Source: Gammaproteobacteria bacterium
GTDB taxonomy: Bacteria > Pseudomonadota > Gammaproteobacteria > Chromatiales > Chromatiaceae
Assembly (NCBI GenBank): GCA_030148485.1
Contig: JASBTJ010000062.1
Location: 1 to 38,830 of the forward strand
Length of the DNA: 38,830 nucleotides
Direction: 5' to 3'
Shown here: positions 1 through 10,062 of the stretch, one piece after another
Numbering within the stretch: position 1 is the stretch's first letter
Layout of the letters: every line of letters starts with the position of its first letter
Position numbers and translations under genes: made by a program
Notes under the pieces: generated by a model
What the model was told of the DNA's origin: nothing
Databases searched by the model: none
What the model saw: the letters and a program-made list of their open reading frames with translations, nothing else

Positions 1-61
1 CCCGCACCTCCTCATCAATGGCATTGGCGGTGTCGTCCGATACGTTCTTGTGCTGGGTCAC

Positions 62-1654
62 CTAACGACCCAGGAACACCTCTTCGTCTTCCTCGCCATA
101 CAGCAACGGACCCAGTTTTTCCGACAAGCCCCACTTGGTGACCATGTTGCGGGCCAGTTCGGTTGCGCGCTTGATGTCGTTGGAGGCGCCGGTGGTGACC
201 TTTTCGCTACCGAAGATCAGCTCCTCGGCGATGCGGCCGCCGAACAGGCTGGAGATCTGGCTCTCCAACTGCTCCTTGCTGTTGGAATACTTGTCTTCTT
301 CGGGCAGGAACATGGTCACACCCAGGGCGCGTCCACGGGGGATGATGCTGACCTTGTACACCGGATCATGGGACGGCACCAGACGACCAACGATGGCGTG
401 GCCCGCCTCGTGATAGGCGGTGAGCTTTTTCTCTTCTTCCTTCATGACCATGGACCGGCGCTCGGCACCCATCATGATCTTGTCCTTGGCCTTCTCCATG
501 TCCTCCATGTCCACCAGGCGCTTGTTGGCGCGGGCGGCGAACAGCGCGGCCTCGTTAACCAGATTGGCCAGGTCCGCGCCGGAGAAGCCGGGGGTGCCGC
601 GGGCGATGAGGCTCGGCTGAACATCGTCCGCCAGCGGCACCTTGCGCAAGTGCACCTTGAGAATCTGCTCACGGCCACGCACGTCCGGCAAGCCGACCAC
701 CACCTGGCGGTCGAAACGACCGGGGCGCAACAGTGCCGGGTCGAGCACGTCAGGACGGTTGGTGGCGGCGATCACGATGACACCCTCGGTGCCCTCGAAA
801 CCATCCATCTCCACCAGCAACTGGTTCAGGGTCTGTTCGCGCTCGTCGTGACCGCCACCGAGACCGGCGCCACGATGGCGGCCGACGGCATCGATCTCGT
901 CGATGAAGATGATGCAGGGGGCATGCTTCTTCGCCTGCTCGAACATGTCCCGCACCCGCGAGGCACCGACACCGACGAACATCTCCACGAAGTCCGAACC
1001 GGAGATGGTGAAGAACGGCACCTTGGCTTCGCCGGCGATGGCCCGGGCAAGCAGCGTCTTACCGGTACCCGGCTGACCGACCATCAGCACGCCCTTGGGG
1101 ATTTTGCCGCCCAGCTTGGTGAATTTGGACGGGTCACGCAGGAAATCCACCAGCTCCTTGACTTCCTCTTTGGCCTCTTCGCAGCCGGCCACGTCCTGGA
1201 AGTTCACTTTGATCTGGTCTTCGGACAGCATGCGCGCGCGGCTTTTGCCGAAGGACATGGCACCACGACCACCGCCGCCGCCCTGCATCTGGCGCATGAA
1301 GAAAATCCACAGCGCGATCAGGATGAACAGCGGGAACCAGTTGATGATGATCTGCCACAGCAGCGAAGGCTGCTCTGGCGGCTTGGCATTGATCTGCACG
1401 CCGGCATCGAGCAGATCGGCCACCAGACCGGGGTCGTCAGGCGCTTCGGTGACGAAACGACTGCCGGCGCTGGTCTGGCCTTCGATACGTCCGCTTTTGT
1501 AGATATCCACCTTGGTGATATTGCCTTCTTTCACCTGTTCCAGGAACTGGGAATAAGGCACCGGCGGCACAGCCTGCTGCTGCGAGGTGAAGTTGTGGAA
1601 CACAGTCATCAGCACAACGGCGATGACGATCCACAGAATGATGTTCTTGGCCAT
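62..1654 (-). CDS. ftsH: ATP-dependent zinc metalloprotease FtsH, cut short by an in-frame TAG
   Basis: Membrane-anchored AAA+ protease that degrades misfolded membrane proteins and short-lived regulators. The ATG at 1654 gives MAKNIILW, a first transmembrane helix, a periplasmic segment and a second helix near residues 110-125. Then come Walker A (GQPGTGKT), Walker B (FIDEID), the second region of homology, and the zinc site HEAGH with a downstream acidic ligand in SNDIKRATE. The reading frame stops at 62-64 (TAG) after VFLGR, giving 530 residues where about 640 is usual. Beyond the stop the same frame continues with recognisable FtsH sequence (VTQHKNVSDDTANAIDEEVR) to the window edge. The TAG sits exactly where the family has the Ser of FLGRSV, so one base (TCG to TAG) explains it. 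It lies 112 bp downstream of rlmE, the usual operon order. The catalytic residues remain but the C-terminal helical part would be lost. Identity is certain; whether the stop is genuine is not. Confidence 0.93.
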   Translation of the reverse strand: MAKNIILWIVIAVVLMTVFHNFTSQQQAVPPVPYSQFLEQVKEGNITKVDIYKSGRIEGQTSAGSRFVTEAPDDPGLVADLLDAGVQINAKPPEQPSLLWQIIINWFPLFILIALWIFFMRQMQGGGGGRGAMSFGKSRARMLSEDQIKVNFQDVAGCEEAKEEVKELVDFLRDPSKFTKLGGKIPKGVLMVGQPGTGKTLLARAIAGEAKVPFFTISGSDFVEMFVGVGASRVRDMFEQAKKHAPCIIFIDEIDAVGRHRGAGLGGGHDEREQTLNQLLVEMDGFEGTEGVIVIAATNRPDVLDPALLRPGRFDRQVVVGLPDVRGREQILKVHLRKVPLADDVQPSLIARGTPGFSGADLANLVNEAALFAARANKRLVDMEDMEKAKDKIMMGAERRSMVMKEEEKKLTAYHEAGHAIVGRLVPSHDPVYKVSIIPRGRALGVTMFLPEEDKYSNSKEQLESQISSLFGGRIAEELIFGSEKVTTGASNDIKRATELARNMVTKWGLSEKLGPLLYGEEDEEVFLGR

Positions 1655-1766
1655 GTCGTTCAAGGCGGGGTCCTCACTGCCAGATACGGCGCCCATCCGG
1701 GCTCTGGACTATATCGACTAACGGACCAGCGGCTTTATTGCCGGCCCAAACACTTTAGTAAACCTA

Positions 1767-2387
1767 CTACGAATCATAGTTCCCAGCTACCAGATAGACC
1801 TCACGGCTTTTGGGCCTTGACGCCTTGGGCTTGCGGGTGACCACTTTGGCGAAACTGCCGCGAACGTCGCGGAACAACTCATCAAAACCCTCACCCTGGA
1901 ATACTTTCATCACCAGACCACCACCCGGCCTGAGCACCTGTCGGGCGAAATCCACCGCCAATTCGCACAAATACATGGAACGCGGCAGGTCCACCGCCGC
2001 GCTGCCGGTGACATTGGGGGCCATGTCCGAAATCACAAGATCGATGGGCCTTCCGTCCAACCGATCCAGCAAAGCGTCGAGCACCGCCTGCTCACGAAAA
2101 TCGCCCTGCAGGAAGTCCACATTGGGTAGCGGATCCATCGCCAGGATATCCATGGCAAACAGCTTGCCCGAGCGCCCCACCAATTCACCGGCCACCTGCG
2201 ACCAGCCGCCTGGCGCGGCGCCCAGGTACACGACCACCTGCCCGGACTTGATCAAGCGATCTTTCTCTTGTAGTTCCAACAGCTTATAAGCCGCACGGGA
2301 ACGATAGCCCTCGCGCTGAGCACGCTGGACGTATTCGTCGTTCACATGACGCTGCATCCAGCGCTTGCTGCTTTTGGTCTTTGGCAT
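1767..2387 (-). CDS. rlmE: 23S rRNA 2'-O-ribose U2552 methyltransferase RlmE (FtsJ/RrmJ)
   Basis: SAM-dependent methyltransferase that modifies U2552 in the A loop of 23S rRNA and helps late 50S assembly. The protein has 206 residues, close to the family norm. The start [10 protein letters not shown] (ATG at 2387) was chosen because it is the conserved N-terminus; the open frame extends 20 codons further upstream without family resemblance. Visible features are the [10 protein letters not shown] segment, the SAM-binding stretch [15 protein letters not shown], the catalytic-region motif [10 protein letters not shown], and [12 protein letters not shown]. It is transcribed toward ftsH and diverges from yhbY with 74 bp between the two starts. 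The gene ends with a normal TAG stop, which argues against TAG being read as an amino acid in this genome. Confidence 0.96.
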   Translation of the reverse strand: MPKTKSSKRWMQRHVNDEYVQRAQREGYRSRAAYKLLELQEKDRLIKSGQVVVYLGAAPGGWSQVAGELVGRSGKLFAMDILAMDPLPNVDFLQGDFREQAVLDALLDRLDGRPIDLVISDMAPNVTGSAAVDLPRSMYLCELAVDFARQVLRPGGGLVMKVFQGEGFDELFRDVRGSFAKVVTRKPKASRPKSREVYLVAGNYDS

Positions 2388-2461
2388 CTGGCCGTGGTTT
2401 ATCCTGGGGAAACCGTTAGAATGTGCGGCCTTTCCCGTATATCTCAAGTCGTCGAGGCACC
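2388..2461. promoter_or_regulatory. Divergent rlmE/yhbY promoter region
   Basis: The 74-bp gap separates two opposed starts and must hold promoter elements for at least one side. On the + strand a TAGAAT at 2417-2422 is a fair -10 box for yhbY, but the hexamer 17-18 bp upstream is a poor -35. GAGG at 2455-2458 would serve as ribosome binding site for the GTG at 2462. No clear rlmE promoter was found by eye. Confidence 0.35.
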
Positions 2462-2761
2462 GTGGCTCTCTCCAACACGCAAAAACGTCATCTGCGCAGT
2501 CTGGCGCACAGTCTCAAACCGGTGGTCATGATCGGCCAGCACGGCATGAAAGACAGCATCCTGGAAGAACTGGAGATCGCGCTGGATGCCCACGAATTGA
2601 TCAAGGTCCGCGTCAGTGCCGATGATCGCGAGGGTCGTGCCGAACTGATCGGGACCCTGGTCAGCGCCAGCGATGCCGAGCTGATCCAGACCATCGGCCA
2701 TATCGCCGTGCTGTTCCGCCGCAATCCCAAGAAACCGAAGATCGCGCTGCCTTCGGCGTAG
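2462..2761 (+). CDS. yhbY: YhbY family (CRM domain) RNA-binding protein
   Basis: Small ribosome-associated RNA-binding protein of the CRS1/YhbY (CRM) family, associated with pre-50S particles. Translation from the GTG at 2462 gives 99 residues beginning [15 protein letters not shown] after the initiator, which is the family N-terminus. The upstream in-frame extension looks non-coding. The motif VVMIGQHGM corresponds to the conserved GxxG loop of the CRM fold, followed by [18 protein letters not shown] and the closing strand [12 protein letters not shown]. It diverges from rlmE-ftsH, an arrangement conserved in gammaproteobacteria. The GTG start is preceded by a GAGG Shine-Dalgarno-like stretch. 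Confidence 0.93.
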   Translation: MALSNTQKRHLRSLAHSLKPVVMIGQHGMKDSILEELEIALDAHELIKVRVSADDREGRAELIGTLVSASDAELIQTIGHIAVLFRRNPKKPKIALPSA

Positions 2762-2826
2762 CACCGTAGGTGCTGAGCCGGAGCATCAAAACATGAAAAG
2801 CCACCGGGATTAAGCCGCTTACGCCT

Positions 2827-2860
2827 TTTCCCCTCCCCCTCTCCCGGGGGGAGGGGGAAT
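2827..2860. repeat. C/G-rich inverted repeat downstream of yhbY
   Basis: A CCCCCTCTCCC arm faces a GGGGGGAGGGGG arm with almost no loop, giving about 11 possible pairs with one T.G wobble. It sits in the otherwise empty 240-bp gap between yhbY and greA, whose 3' ends converge. It could act as a bidirectional transcription terminator, although it lacks a T tract. It also resembles short dispersed palindromes seen in many GC-rich proteobacteria. Nothing else recognisable was found in 2762-3007. Confidence 0.4.
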
Positions 2861-3007
2861 CCGTCCGTGCAAGCGATGCCAGGTACACGCCTTGGGCTTC
2901 CGCCTTCACCAACGCGGGCACCCGTCAGCAATGCCGCGGGATCGGCGAGGATCATGAGGTAGCACTGCTACCGCCCCGAATTGCCCGCCCGACACGACTG
3001 ATAGTGC

Positions 3008-3484
3008 TTATTCGTAGCGAACTTCCAGTATCTCGAATTCGCGGGTGCCGCCGGGTGCATCGAAGCTCAGTTCGTCACCTTCGGATTTGCCGATCAACGC
3101 CCGCGCCAGCGGCGACGTGACAGAGATCTTGCCGGCCTTGATGTCCGCTTCGTCCTCACCGACGATCTGATAGGTGATCTCTTCATCGGTATCCAGGTCC
3201 ATCACGTCGACGGTGGCGCCGAACACCACTTTACCGCCGGCATCCAGGGTGGTGACATCGATGATCTGGGCATTGCCCAGCTTGCCTTCGATCTCCTTGA
3301 TGAGCCCCTCGATGAAACCTTGCTGCTCGCGGGCGGCATGATACTCGGCATTTTCCTTCAGATCGCCGTGCTCACGTGCCTCAGCAATGGCGGCGATGAC
3401 CGCCGGCCGTTTCACCTGTTTCAATTCAGTCAGTTCTTCGCGCAGCTGCTGAGCGCCATGCGCAGTCATGGGTGTCTTGTCCAT
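3008..3484 (-). CDS. greA: Transcription elongation factor GreA
   Basis: Binds the secondary channel of RNA polymerase and stimulates cleavage of the 3' end of backtracked RNA. Starting at the ATG at 3484 ([10 protein letters not shown]) the protein has 158 residues, exactly the family length. The N-terminal antiparallel coiled coil carries the tip motif [17 protein letters not shown], with the acidic pair needed for cleavage. The C-terminal FKBP-like domain contains [18 protein letters not shown] and ends FEILEVRYE. It follows carB by 30 bp on the same strand, so a carA-carB-greA transcription unit is likely. Confidence 0.97.
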   Translation of the reverse strand: MDKTPMTAHGAQQLREELTELKQVKRPAVIAAIAEAREHGDLKENAEYHAAREQQGFIEGLIKEIEGKLGNAQIIDVTTLDAGGKVVFGATVDVMDLDTDEEITYQIVGEDEADIKAGKISVTSPLARALIGKSEGDELSFDAPGGTREFEILEVRYE

Positions 3485-3514
3485 ACTCAACTACCTGGGT
3501 GTGTAACCGAGGGC

Positions 3515-6500
3515 TCAGCCGTGCAGTTCGCGCAGGCTGTGCACATTCAACTCGTCCGGCTGACGCAAAGCCAGCACCGCTGCTTCGGCACCGGCAATGG
3601 TGGTGGTGTAGCTGACCTTGTGCTGCAAGGCCTGACGCCGGATGGAGCGGGAATCCTCGATGGATTCCCGGCCCTCGGTGGTATTGACGATCAGCGAAAA
3701 CTCGCCGTTCTTGATCATATCGACAATGTGCGGCCGTCCTTCCTTGACCTTGTTCACGGTCTGACAGGGTGTACCGGCAGCACTGATGGCAGCCGCGGTG
3801 CCGCGGGTACCGTAGACCTTAAAGCCCAATGCATGCAGATCGGCCGCCACCTGTACCGCCCGGGCACGATCGGCGTCACGCACCGAGATCACCGCCTTTC
3901 CGGCACGCGGCAGACGCACACTGCCGCCTTCCATGGCCTTGGCAAAGGCCTCGCCGAAGGTGGCGCCCACGCCCATCACTTCGCCGGTGGATTTCATCTC
4001 CGGGCTCAGCAGGGTGTCCACACCGGGGAACTTCACAAACGGGAACACGGCCTCCTTGACGAAGAAGTGCTTGGGGATCACCTCTTCGGTGACACCCTGC
4101 TCCGCCAGGCTCTTGCCCGCCATGCAACGGGCGGCAATCTTCGCCAATGGCAGCCCGGTGGCCTTGGAGACAAAGGGCACGGTGCGTGAAGCCCGCGGGT
4201 TCACTTCCAGGATATAGATATCCTCGTCCTTGATGGCGAACTGGGCGTTCATCAGGCCCACCACGTTCAGCGCCTTGGCCATGGCCTTCATCTGCTCACG
4301 CATGCGGTCCTGGATATGCTGGGTCAGGGTATAGGGCGGCAACGAACAGGCCGAGTCGCCCGAGTGCACGCCCGCCTGCTCGATGTGCTCCATGATGCCG
4401 CCGATCAACACGTCCTTGCCGTCGCTGATCGCGTCCACGTCCACCTCGATGGCGTCGTCCAGGAAACGGTCCAGCAATACCGGCGAATCGTTGGAAACCG
4501 ACACCGCCTCGCGCATGTAGCGACGCAGGTCGATTTCGTCGTAGACGATCTCCATCGCCCGGCCGCCCAGCACATAGGACGGCCGCACCACCAGCGGATA
4601 GCCGATCTCTGCGGCGAGCTTCACCGCTTGCTCGTCCTCGATCGCGGTACGGTTGGGCGGTTGCAGCAGCCCTTCGTCGTTGACCATCTTCTGGAAGCGC
4701 TCGCGGTCTTCCGCGGCATCGATGGCGTCTGGACTGGTGCCGATGATGGGTGCACCGGCGGCGTGCAGGTGTTCGGCCAGCTTGAGCGGCGTCTGCCCGC
4801 CGTACTGGACGATGATGCCGGCCGGTTGTTCCTTGTGGATGATCTCCAGCACGTCTTCCAGGGTCAGCGGCTCGAAATACAACCGGTCGGAGGTATCGTA
4901 GTCGGTGGATACCGTCTCCGGGTTGCAGTTGACCATGATGGTCTCGTAACCATCGTCGCGCATGGCGAAGGCGGCGTGACAGCAGCAATAATCGAACTCG
5001 ATGCCTTGACCGATACGGTTGGGCCCGCCGCCGAGCACCATGATCTTCTGTTTGTCGGTGGGTTGCGCCTCGCACTCTTCCTCGTAGGTGGAGTACATGT
5101 AGGCCGTGCTCGAAGCGAATTCGGCGGCGCAGGTATCCACCCGCTTGTAGGCCGGGCGAACGCCCAGCTCATGGCGCTTTGCACGCAGCTCGGATTCCTT
5201 GATGCCCAGCAGATCCGCCAGGCGCGCGTCGGCGAAGCCCTTGCGCTTGAGCGCCCACAGGCGATCCCTGTCCATCGCGGCCACACCTTGCTCGGCGACC
5301 CTGGCCTCTTCAGCCACCAGGTCCTGGATCTGCACCAGGAACCATGGGTCGACACGGCATATCTCGTAGACCTGCTCCAAACTCATACCGAAACGGAAGG
5401 CGTCGGCCAGGAACCAGAGCCGCTCGGCACGCGGCAGACGGAGTTCGCGAGCGATCAGGTCCTCGGCACCTTTGGCGGTCAAATCGGCGATGGGATCCAG
5501 CCCGTTCTTGCCGGTCTCCAATCCGCGCAGCGCCTTCTGCAACGACTCCTGGAAGGTGCGGCCCATGGCCATCACCTCGCCCACCGACTTCATCTGGGTG
5601 GTGAGCTTGTCGTCCGCCTCGGGGAATTTCTCGAAGGCGAAACGCGGCACCTTGGTAACCACGTAGTCGATGGACGGCTCGAAGGATGCCGGGGTGACCC
5701 CGCCGGTGATCTCGTTGCGCAGCTCGTCCAGCGTGTAGCCCACCGCCAGCTTGGCGGCGACCTTGGCGATGGGGAAACCGGTGGCCTTGGAGGCGAGCGC
5801 CGAGGAACGGGACACCCGCGGGTTCATCTCGATGATGATCATGCGGCCGTGGTCGGGATCGATGGCGAACTGCACGTTCGAACCGCCGGTATCCACGCCA
5901 ATCTCACGCAACACCGCCAGCGAGGCGTTGCGCATGATCTGGTATTCCTTGTCGGTCAGGGTCTGCGCCGGTGCCACGGTGATGGAGTCGCCGGTGTGCA
6001 CGCCCATCGGGTCGAGGTTCTCGATGGAACAGATGATGATGCAGTTGTCCTTGCGGTCGCGCACCACCTCCATCTCGAACTCTTTCCAACCGATGATGGA
6101 TTCCTCGATCAGCAGTTCGTTGGTCGGCGACAGGTCCAGGCCGCGCTCGCAGATGTCCTCGAACTCTTCCTGGTTGTAGGCGATACCGCCACCGGAGCCG
6201 CCCATGGTGAAGGACGGCCGGATGATGCAGGGGAAGCCAATGGTGGCCTGCACCTGGCGCGCCTCTTCCATGGAATGGGCCACCGCGGAGGTGGGCATGT
6301 CCAGGCCGATCTTGCGCATCGCCTGGCGGAACAGGTCGCGGTCCTCGGCCTTGTCGATGGCCTCCTTGGAGGCACCGATCATCTCCACCCCGTGGGCAGC
6401 CAGGACACCATGCTTGTCCAGATCCAGGGCGCAGTTCAGAGCGGTCTGGCCGCCCATGGTGGGCAACAAGGCATCGGGCTTTTCCTTTTCGATGATCTTG

Positions 6501-6724
6501 GCGACGGTCTGCCAGGTGATCGGCTCAATATAGGTGGCATCCGCCATGTCCGGATCGGTCATGATGGTAGCCGGGTTGGAGTTGACCAGAATGACCCGGT
6601 AGCCCTCCTCACGCAGCGCCTTGCAGGCCTGAGCGCCGGAATAGTCGAACTCGCACGCCTGGCCGATGACAATAGGGCCGGCGCCGATGATCAGGATGCT
6701 GTTGATGTCTGTGCGTTTTGGCAT
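3515..6724 (-). CDS. carB: Carbamoyl-phosphate synthase large subunit
   Basis: Makes carbamoyl phosphate from bicarbonate, ammonia delivered by CarA, and two ATP, feeding pyrimidine and arginine synthesis. The 1069-residue protein (ATG at 6724, [16 protein letters not shown]) has the internal duplication of the family. The first ATP-grasp half includes [18 protein letters not shown] and [18 protein letters not shown]. The second half includes [18 protein letters not shown] and [18 protein letters not shown]. An oligomerisation region ([16 protein letters not shown]) lies between the halves and an MGS-like allosteric domain closes the protein. The gene lies 98 bp downstream of carA and 30 bp upstream of greA. 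No damage was seen over its length. Confidence 0.98.
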   Translation of the reverse strand: MPKRTDINSILIIGAGPIVIGQACEFDYSGAQACKALREEGYRVILVNSNPATIMTDPDMADATYIEPITWQTVAKIIEKEKPDALLPTMGGQTALNCALDLDKHGVLAAHGVEMIGASKEAIDKAEDRDLFRQAMRKIGLDMPTSAVAHSMEEARQVQATIGFPCIIRPSFTMGGSGGGIAYNQEEFEDICERGLDLSPTNELLIEESIIGWKEFEMEVVRDRKDNCIIICSIENLDPMGVHTGDSITVAPAQTLTDKEYQIMRNASLAVLREIGVDTGGSNVQFAIDPDHGRMIIIEMNPRVSRSSALASKATGFPIAKVAAKLAVGYTLDELRNEITGGVTPASFEPSIDYVVTKVPRFAFEKFPEADDKLTTQMKSVGEVMAMGRTFQESLQKALRGLETGKNGLDPIADLTAKGAEDLIARELRLPRAERLWFLADAFRFGMSLEQVYEICRVDPWFLVQIQDLVAEEARVAEQGVAAMDRDRLWALKRKGFADARLADLLGIKESELRAKRHELGVRPAYKRVDTCAAEFASSTAYMYSTYEEECEAQPTDKQKIMVLGGGPNRIGQGIEFDYCCCHAAFAMRDDGYETIMVNCNPETVSTDYDTSDRLYFEPLTLEDVLEIIHKEQPAGIIVQYGGQTPLKLAEHLHAAGAPIIGTSPDAIDAAEDRERFQKMVNDEGLLQPPNRTAIEDEQAVKLAAEIGYPLVVRPSYVLGGRAMEIVYDEIDLRRYMREAVSVSNDSPVLLDRFLDDAIEVDVDAISDGKDVLIGGIMEHIEQAGVHSGDSACSLPPYTLTQHIQDRMREQMKAMAKALNVVGLMNAQFAIKDEDIYILEVNPRASRTVPFVSKATGLPLAKIAARCMAGKSLAEQGVTEEVIPKHFFVKEAVFPFVKFPGVDTLLSPEMKSTGEVMGVGATFGEAFAKAMEGGSVRLPRAGKAVISVRDADRARAVQVAADLHALGFKVYGTRGTAAAISAAGTPCQTVNKVKEGRPHIVDMIKNGEFSLIVNTTEGRESIEDSRSIRRQALQHKVSYTTTIAGAEAAVLALRQPDELNVHSLRELHG

Positions 6725-6822
6725 CTTTTACCGTCAGATAACTGTGTGCGGCGCATCAGGCGCCGCAGGAACGACCCCACCGGTCGCGCTCGCGGTCTAC
6801 GCAACCGCGCCTACAAGTTGGT

Positions 6823-7956
6823 TCAGGCTCGCTGTTCCATGAGTTCGATGAAGTGGTCGAATACCGGCGCCACGTCATGCGGCCCCGGACTGGCCTCGGG
6901 GTGCCCCTGGAAACTGAATGCCGGCTTGTCGGTGCGGTGAATGCCTTGCAACGAACCGTCGAACAGCGACTTGTGGGTCGCCTTCAGGTTCGCCGGCAGG
7001 CTCGCCTCGTCCACGGCAAAGCCATGGTTCTGGCTGGAGATCATCACCGTGCCTGTGGCCAGATCCTGAACCGGGTGATTGGCGCCGTGATGGCCGAATT
7101 TCATCTTCACCGTCCTGGCGCCGGACGCCAGACCGAGCAACTGATGGCCCAGGCAGATGCCAAAGGTCGGCACGCCGGCATCGACAATCTGTCCAATCGC
7201 GGCGATGGCGTAGTCGCACGGTTCGGGATCGCCGGGTCCATTCGACAGGAAAACCCCATCCGGATTCATCGCCAGCACCTCTGACGCCGGGGTCTGGGCA
7301 GGCACCACGGTGAGCTTGCAACCGCGGTCGGCCAGCATCCGCAGGATGTTGCGCTTGACGCCATAGTCGTAAGCCACCACGTTGAACCGCGCTTGCTCGG
7401 CGGGTTTCCGCGGATAACCTTCGCCCAGCACCCAGCTACCGGCATCCCAATGATAGGCCCCGGTCACCGTGACCTCCTTCGCCAGATCCATGCCCTTCAG
7501 CCCGGGAAACGCCTTGGCGGCGGCCAGGGCCACCTGCTCGGTGGCGGCCGCTCCGGTGAGAATGCAGCCGTTCTGAGCACCCTTCTCGCGCAGGATGCGG
7601 GTCAGTCGGCGGGTATCGATATCGGCGATCGCCACAACGTTGTTGTCGCGCAGGTAGTCGGGCAACGGTTTCTCGTTGCGCCAGTTGCTGGCCAACAACG
7701 GCAGATCGCGGATCACCAACCCGGCAGCGTGCACGGCGGCGGACTCTTCGTCCTCGGCGGTGGTGCCGGTGTTACCGATATGGGGATAGGTCAGGGTGAC
7801 GATCTGTCGACTGTAGGAGGGATCGGTGAGGATCTCCTGATAGCCGGTCATGGCGGTATTGAAAACCACCTCGCCAACGGTCTGGCCGTCAGCGCCGATG
7901 GAACGCCCCCGGAAGATGGAGCCGTCCTCTAGAACAAGTATTGCAGTTTCAGTCAT
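6823..7956 (-). CDS. carA: Carbamoyl-phosphate synthase small (glutaminase) subunit
   Basis: Class I glutamine amidotransferase that hydrolyses glutamine and channels ammonia to CarB. It has 377 residues from the ATG at 7956 ([13 protein letters not shown]). The N-terminal CPSase_sm domain includes [21 protein letters not shown]. The glutaminase domain carries the nucleophile motif [13 protein letters not shown] (Cys) and the His/Glu of [12 protein letters not shown]. Gene order carA-carB-greA is conserved. A plausible sigma-70 promoter lies about 100 bp upstream, overlapping the end of trxC. Confidence 0.98.
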   Translation of the reverse strand: MTETAILVLEDGSIFRGRSIGADGQTVGEVVFNTAMTGYQEILTDPSYSRQIVTLTYPHIGNTGTTAEDEESAAVHAAGLVIRDLPLLASNWRNEKPLPDYLRDNNVVAIADIDTRRLTRILREKGAQNGCILTGAAATEQVALAAAKAFPGLKGMDLAKEVTVTGAYHWDAGSWVLGEGYPRKPAEQARFNVVAYDYGVKRNILRMLADRGCKLTVVPAQTPASEVLAMNPDGVFLSNGPGDPEPCDYAIAAIGQIVDAGVPTFGICLGHQLLGLASGARTVKMKFGHHGANHPVQDLATGTVMISSQNHGFAVDEASLPANLKATHKSLFDGSLQGIHRTDKPAFSFQGHPEASPGPHDVAPVFDHFIELMEQRA

Positions 7957-8059
7957 CTAGGCACACGAAAGGGGCTGAGCCTGCATCCTGAGGCCCCTCC
8001 CACAGAGACTTGAATTTGGGCGTTCGCGCGACGGCGCGCAAACCCTTGACGCGGCGGAA

Positions 8060-8089
8060 ATTGTAGCCGTTTCACCCCGATGCTGTCTA
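8060..8089 (-). promoter_or_regulatory. Predicted sigma-70 promoter of carAB
   Basis: Read on the minus strand, TAGACA (8084-8089) is a 5/6 match to the -35 consensus and TACAAT (8060-8065) a 5/6 match to the -10 box, with an 18-bp spacer. Transcription would begin near 8053, leaving a leader of roughly 97 nt before carA. That leader contains a GGGGC...GCCCC inverted pair at about 7969-7995 that could fold. The -35 box overlaps the trxC stop codon. This is seen by eye only. Confidence 0.55.
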
Positions 8090-8539
8090 TGCGGCGGCGG
8101 TGTTCGGCAGCTGCGAGCGCACCCATTGGACAATGGTGGCGGCATCCGCGGCACCGGCTTGGCGGGCAATCTCCCGCCCCTGGCCGAACAGCACCAGCGT
8201 GGGGATGCTGCGGATCCCCAAACGGGCTGAAACGCCTTGCGCCTGTTCGGTGTTCACCTTCACGCTGAGCACTGTAGGGGCGAGCTGCGCAGACGCCTGG
8301 GCAAAGGCCGGCGCCATCATCCGGCAGGGGCCACACCAGTCCGCCCAGAAGTCCACCAGGATGGCGCGCTGATCCTTGCGAATCAGGCGTTCAAGACCCG
8401 CTTCATCGACGGATACCGGCTGGTCGCCGACCAACACCGCACCGCAACGCCCGCATTTGCCGCGGTCGGACAAACGATCGCGGGGCACGCGGTTGATGCC
8501 CCCGCAGGCGGTGCACACCAGATGCAAAGCGTCGCTCAT
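8087..8539 (-). CDS. trxC: Thioredoxin 2 (zinc-binding thioredoxin TrxC)
   Basis: Cytoplasmic disulfide reductase of the thioredoxin 2 class. The 150-residue protein begins with a short zinc-binding module, CTACGG near residues 9-14 and CGRCGA near 29-34. A standard thioredoxin fold follows with the active site WADWCGPC and the cis-Pro loop RSIPTL. The start is the ATG at 8539, directly after GGAGACCG on the minus strand. It diverges from cnoX, another thioredoxin-fold protein, with 124 bp between starts. This may link their expression to redox or chlorine stress, but that is inference. Confidence 0.95.
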   Translation of the reverse strand: MSDALHLVCTACGGINRVPRDRLSDRGKCGRCGAVLVGDQPVSVDEAGLERLIRKDQRAILVDFWADWCGPCRMMAPAFAQASAQLAPTVLSVKVNTEQAQGVSARLGIRSIPTLVLFGQGREIARQAGAADAATIVQWVRSQLPNTAAA

Positions 8540-8663
8540 GACGGTCTCCTCGTGTTCGGCCTGGTGACCGACATGCGGTCATTGGCAGCGAATTCAACGC
8601 CGGTCTTGCAAACTCGCTAAAATGCCCCACCTTTGCCGCCGTTGTCCCCGCCAAGGAACCCCC

Positions 8664-9521
8664 ATGTCCGCCTCCCCCTATATCATCGACGTCACGCCAC
8701 AGAACTTCGCCCAGATCATCCAGGCCTCCCAGCGCGCCCCGGTGCTGATGGATTTCTGGGCCGACTGGTGCCAGCCCTGTAAGCAATTGATGCCGATCCT
8801 GGCCAAGCTGGCGGACGAGTACGAAGGCCGCTTCTTTCTGGCCAAACTCGACACGGAAGCCCACCAGGAACTGGCAGCGCAGTTCGGGGTGCGCAGCCTG
8901 CCCACCTGCAAACTGTTCGTGAACGGCGAACCGGTGGACGAATTCAGCGGCGCCCTGCCCGAACAGGCGGTGCGGGACTTTCTTGACAAGCATCTGCCCC
9001 GCCCGTCCGACGGTCTGGTCGCCCAGGCACAACAAACCCTGTTGGCGGGCGACGCCGCGGCGGCGCTGACCCTGCTCGAACAGGCCAAGGCCGAAGACCC
9101 GGACAACCATCGCATCGATATCGCCATTGCCCAGGCACAAGCCGCCGGCGGCGATTCCGAGGCCGCCTTGGCGACCCTGGACCAGTTGCCCGCCGACAAA
9201 CAACAGGACACCGAGGTGCAATCGTTGCGCAGCCACCTGGAGTTCGAGGCCAAGGCGGCGGACATGCCCGACCCTCAGTCGCTGGCCACCCGCCTGGAGC
9301 AGGACCCGACCGACAGCGAGGCCCGGGTCCAACTGGCCAATCACTACGTGCTGGCCCAGCACTATGAAACCGCCTTGGAACTGTTGCTCGAGCAGATGCG
9401 CCGCGAACCCGGCTACGACGACGAGATCGCGCGCAAGACCATGATCAAGATCTTCGATCTGCTGGGCGATCACCCGTTGGCGGCGAGCTACCGGCGCAAG
9501 ATGTTCACCCTGTTGCACTGA
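8664..9521 (+). CDS. cnoX: Thioredoxin-fold co-chaperone CnoX (YbbN) with TPR tail
   Basis: CnoX (YbbN) is a chaperedoxin: it holds unfolding proteins, protects their cysteines during oxidative or hypochlorous stress, and hands them to GroEL or DnaK. The ATG at 8664 (MSASPYIIDVT) gives 285 residues, the family length. The N-terminal thioredoxin domain has DFWADWCQPCKQL, so both active-site cysteines are present, unlike the E. coli protein. It is followed by RSLPTCKLF. From about residue 125 the chain is helical with TPR-like repeats (LLAGDAAAALTLLEQAKAEDPDN and later repeats). Upstream in-frame codons (8622-8663) do not look like family sequence. The two-cysteine motif suggests the protein may also act as a thiol reductase. 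Confidence 0.93.
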   Translation: MSASPYIIDVTPQNFAQIIQASQRAPVLMDFWADWCQPCKQLMPILAKLADEYEGRFFLAKLDTEAHQELAAQFGVRSLPTCKLFVNGEPVDEFSGALPEQAVRDFLDKHLPRPSDGLVAQAQQTLLAGDAAAALTLLEQAKAEDPDNHRIDIAIAQAQAAGGDSEAALATLDQLPADKQQDTEVQSLRSHLEFEAKAADMPDPQSLATRLEQDPTDSEARVQLANHYVLAQHYETALELLLEQMRREPGYDDEIARKTMIKIFDLLGDHPLAASYRRKMFTLLH

Positions 9522-9606
9522 GACCCATCGCCACACCAGATCACCCCCAGGCCGCGCGACCCTGGCGTGCGCACCACCCCATTCCTACCGGAAAGCGAGA
9601 CCCAAA

Positions 9607-9912
<306 letters not shown>

Positions 9913-9925
9913 CTCGGCGCACTTT

Positions 9926-10062
9926 AGGAAGCGCTGAACAAGTCCATCCTGGGCTTCTCATCGCACGCTGCGCTGCGCTGCAAAATCAGTCACTGGTAGT
10001 GACCGATTTGGGCGGCACCTCCCTGTGCCGCTTGACCTCTGAATTTTTCAGCGGTCAAGCGC
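9926..10062 (+). repeat. Dispersed hairpin repeat (MITE-like), copy 1
   Basis: First of three related elements. It starts GGAAGCGCTGAACAAGTCC and ends in a hairpin. Hairpin 1 is GCGCTGA...TCATCGC with an inner AAGTCC/GGGCTT. The second hairpin of the other copies is deleted here. Then come AAATCaGTCAC/GTGACcGATTT and GCGGCAC (loop CTCCCT) GTGCCGC. The terminal stem pairs CGCTTGACC-CTGAA (10029-10043) with TTCAG-GGTCAAGCG (10047-10061). It sits between the converging DUF1244 and trmO genes, and the right arm contains the trmO stop codon. It may serve as terminator for both. Confidence 0.8.

Noticed and set aside
62-64. TAG recoding (pyrrolysine-like or reassigned stop) to explain ftsH
   Set aside because: TAG ends rlmE, yhbY, trxC and the antiporter gene at normal positions, and the family residue is an ordinary serine.
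50-1840. 596-codon open frame opposite ftsH on the + strand
   Set aside because: Shadow of ftsH: low-complexity His/Gly-rich translation with no family resemblance, while the minus strand encodes a clear FtsH.
4316-6940. 874-codon open frame opposite carB on the + strand
   Set aside because: Caused by high GC codon bias of carB; the translation has no recognisable domain and carB is intact.
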